A stretch of 47,771 nucleotides of DNA from an uncultured Pelagibacteraceae bacterium (GTDB lineage: Bacteria; Pseudomonadota; Alphaproteobacteria; Pelagibacterales; Pelagibacteraceae), in NCBI GenBank assembly GCA_902588595.1, contig CACIPT010000007.1, forward strand, positions 1 through 47,771, given 5' to 3'. Below the pieces are notes generated by a model. It was given only the letters and a program-made list of their open reading frames with translations. It was not told where the DNA came from and ran no database searches. The first letter of the stretch is position 1. Every line of letters begins with the position of its first letter. Below, piece by piece: positions 46,656-47,771 of the stretch. The position numbers and the translations under genes are program-made.

Positions 46656-47255
46656 ATGCAAGACCAAATAATATTATACAATGGTCCAAACTCTCCTTTT
46701 GGAAGGAAGGCTAAATTAACTTCTTTAGCGCAAGAAATTAACTTAGAAGAAAAAATTATTAATGTCTATGAAGCTAATTTTTTAGACAATCACAATCCTA
46801 TAAGGAAAATCCCAACTTTAGTGATTAATGGATTGGCTATTATGGACAGTGATAATATTTGTTTGTATCTAGATTCAATTTCAAAAAAAAATACGTTATT
46901 TCCTAAAAAAAACTATTGGGAAATAATGTCAATTACTTCAGTTGCTAATGGATTAATGGAATCTGTCTTAGAAAGGCGCATGGAATCAATCAGACCTGAT
47001 AATGAAAAAAGCAAAAACTTTATCAGCAAACAAGAAATAAGAATTATAAGAACCATTAAATGGCTAGAAAATAATTGGAATAATTATGATGACAGTTATT
47101 TAACCATGGATCAAATTGCGATTGCGTGTGCCTTAGATTACACTATGTTTAGATTTAATGATAAATGGAGAACAGATAATCCAAAAGTTAATAAGTGGTT
47201 TAGCAATTTTGTAAAAAAAGATTTTATGAAATCAACAATGCCACGCGAAAAATAA
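46656..47255 (+). CDS. Glutathione S-transferase family protein
   Basis: ILYNGPNSPFGRKAKLTSLAQEINLEEKIINVYEANFLDNHNPIRKIPTLVINGLAIMDSDNICLYLD thioredoxin-like GST N-domain. Confidence 0.88.
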   Translation: MQDQIILYNGPNSPFGRKAKLTSLAQEINLEEKIINVYEANFLDNHNPIRKIPTLVINGLAIMDSDNICLYLDSISKKNTLFPKKNYWEIMSITSVANGLMESVLERRMESIRPDNEKSKNFISKQEIRIIRTIKWLENNWNNYDDSYLTMDQIAIACALDYTMFRFNDKWRTDNPKVNKWFSNFVKKDFMKSTMPREK

Positions 47256-47257
47256 AT

Positions 47258-47771
47258 ATGATTAAAGCTGCTTCAGTAGGTTTAGGTTGGTGGTCAAATG
47301 AACTAGCCAAATCAATCCAAGGAAAAAGTAAAAAAATTAAAATTGTAAGCTGCTATTCTAAAAGTAAAAAAAAACGAATTGATTTTTCAAAAAAATACAA
47401 AACACACTACCATAACTCTTTCAAAGCTATACTTAAAGATTATAGAATTAATGCAGTGATTTTAACAACTCCACACTCACTACATGCAAAACATGCTATT
47501 CAAGCACTGAGATATGGAAAACATGTTTTTGTAGAAAAACCAATGGCAACAAAATATTTAGATGCAAAAAAAATGTATTTGACCGCAAAAAAATATAAAA
47601 AAAATTTATCTGTTGGTCATAATAGAAGATACTCGAGTGTTTCTGATTTTATAAATAACTTAAATCGTCAAAAAAAAATTGGAAAAATATTACACATCGA
47701 ATCAAATTTTTCTGCATCTGGTGCTTTAAAATATAAAAAAAAATTTTGGCGTGCGAATAGAAAAGAAAGTC
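47258..47771 (+). CDS. Gfo/Idh/MocA family oxidoreductase, truncated by window edge
   Basis: MIKAASVGLGWWSNELAKSIQG...INAVILTTPHSLHAKHAIQALRYGKHVFVEKPMATKYLDAKKM (EKP motif); frame open to the window end. Confidence 0.9.
   Translation, partial: MIKAASVGLGWWSNELAKSIQGKSKKIKIVSCYSKSKKKRIDFSKKYKTHYHNSFKAILKDYRINAVILTTPHSLHAKHAIQALRYGKHVFVEKPMATKYLDAKKMYLTAKKYKKNLSVGHNRRYSSVSDFINNLNRQKKIGKILHIESNFSASGALKYKKKFWRANRKES

Overview
AT-rich, gene-dense window that looks like a streamlined marine alphaproteobacterium (SAR11-like by codon and sequence style; this taxon is an inference). Content is mainly uptake and catabolism of nitrogen-rich small molecules: aconitase (partial), LysE exporter and CsaA-like protein; an allantoin block (ArgE-like, PuuE-like, allantoicase, ureidoglycolate lyase, NCS1 permease); a minus-strand block with aldehyde dehydrogenase, agmatinase-family ureohydrolase, MOSC, PhyH, FadN-like protein, a PotABCD-like ABC importer, and EutD/DoeA-like plus EutA-like proteins; a quaternary-amine block (gamma-butyrobetaine dioxygenase-like, ProXWV-like importer, SDR, BKACE); and an RbsBAC-type ABC importer directly followed by LamB/YcsF (PxpA), a biotin carboxylase-PxpB fusion, PxpC/KipA and a BCCP. 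The most unusual signal is in this last operon. A 173-aa protein of unknown family lies between the ABC ATPase and permease, and two short motifs (Y[TS]xx[DE]xxxF[DEK][KN][IL] and [IV]K[VI][IV]DF[DEN]K...IK[VI]xxF at the C-terminus) recur in that protein, in the ABC ATPase tail, in the biotin carboxylase-PxpB linker and in the KipA tail. This suggests an importer physically linked to a split urea-carboxylase/5-oxoprolinase-like enzyme. Strong hairpins also lie just downstream of all three ABC substrate-binding protein genes. No rRNA, tRNA, CRISPR, IS element or prophage was recognised.
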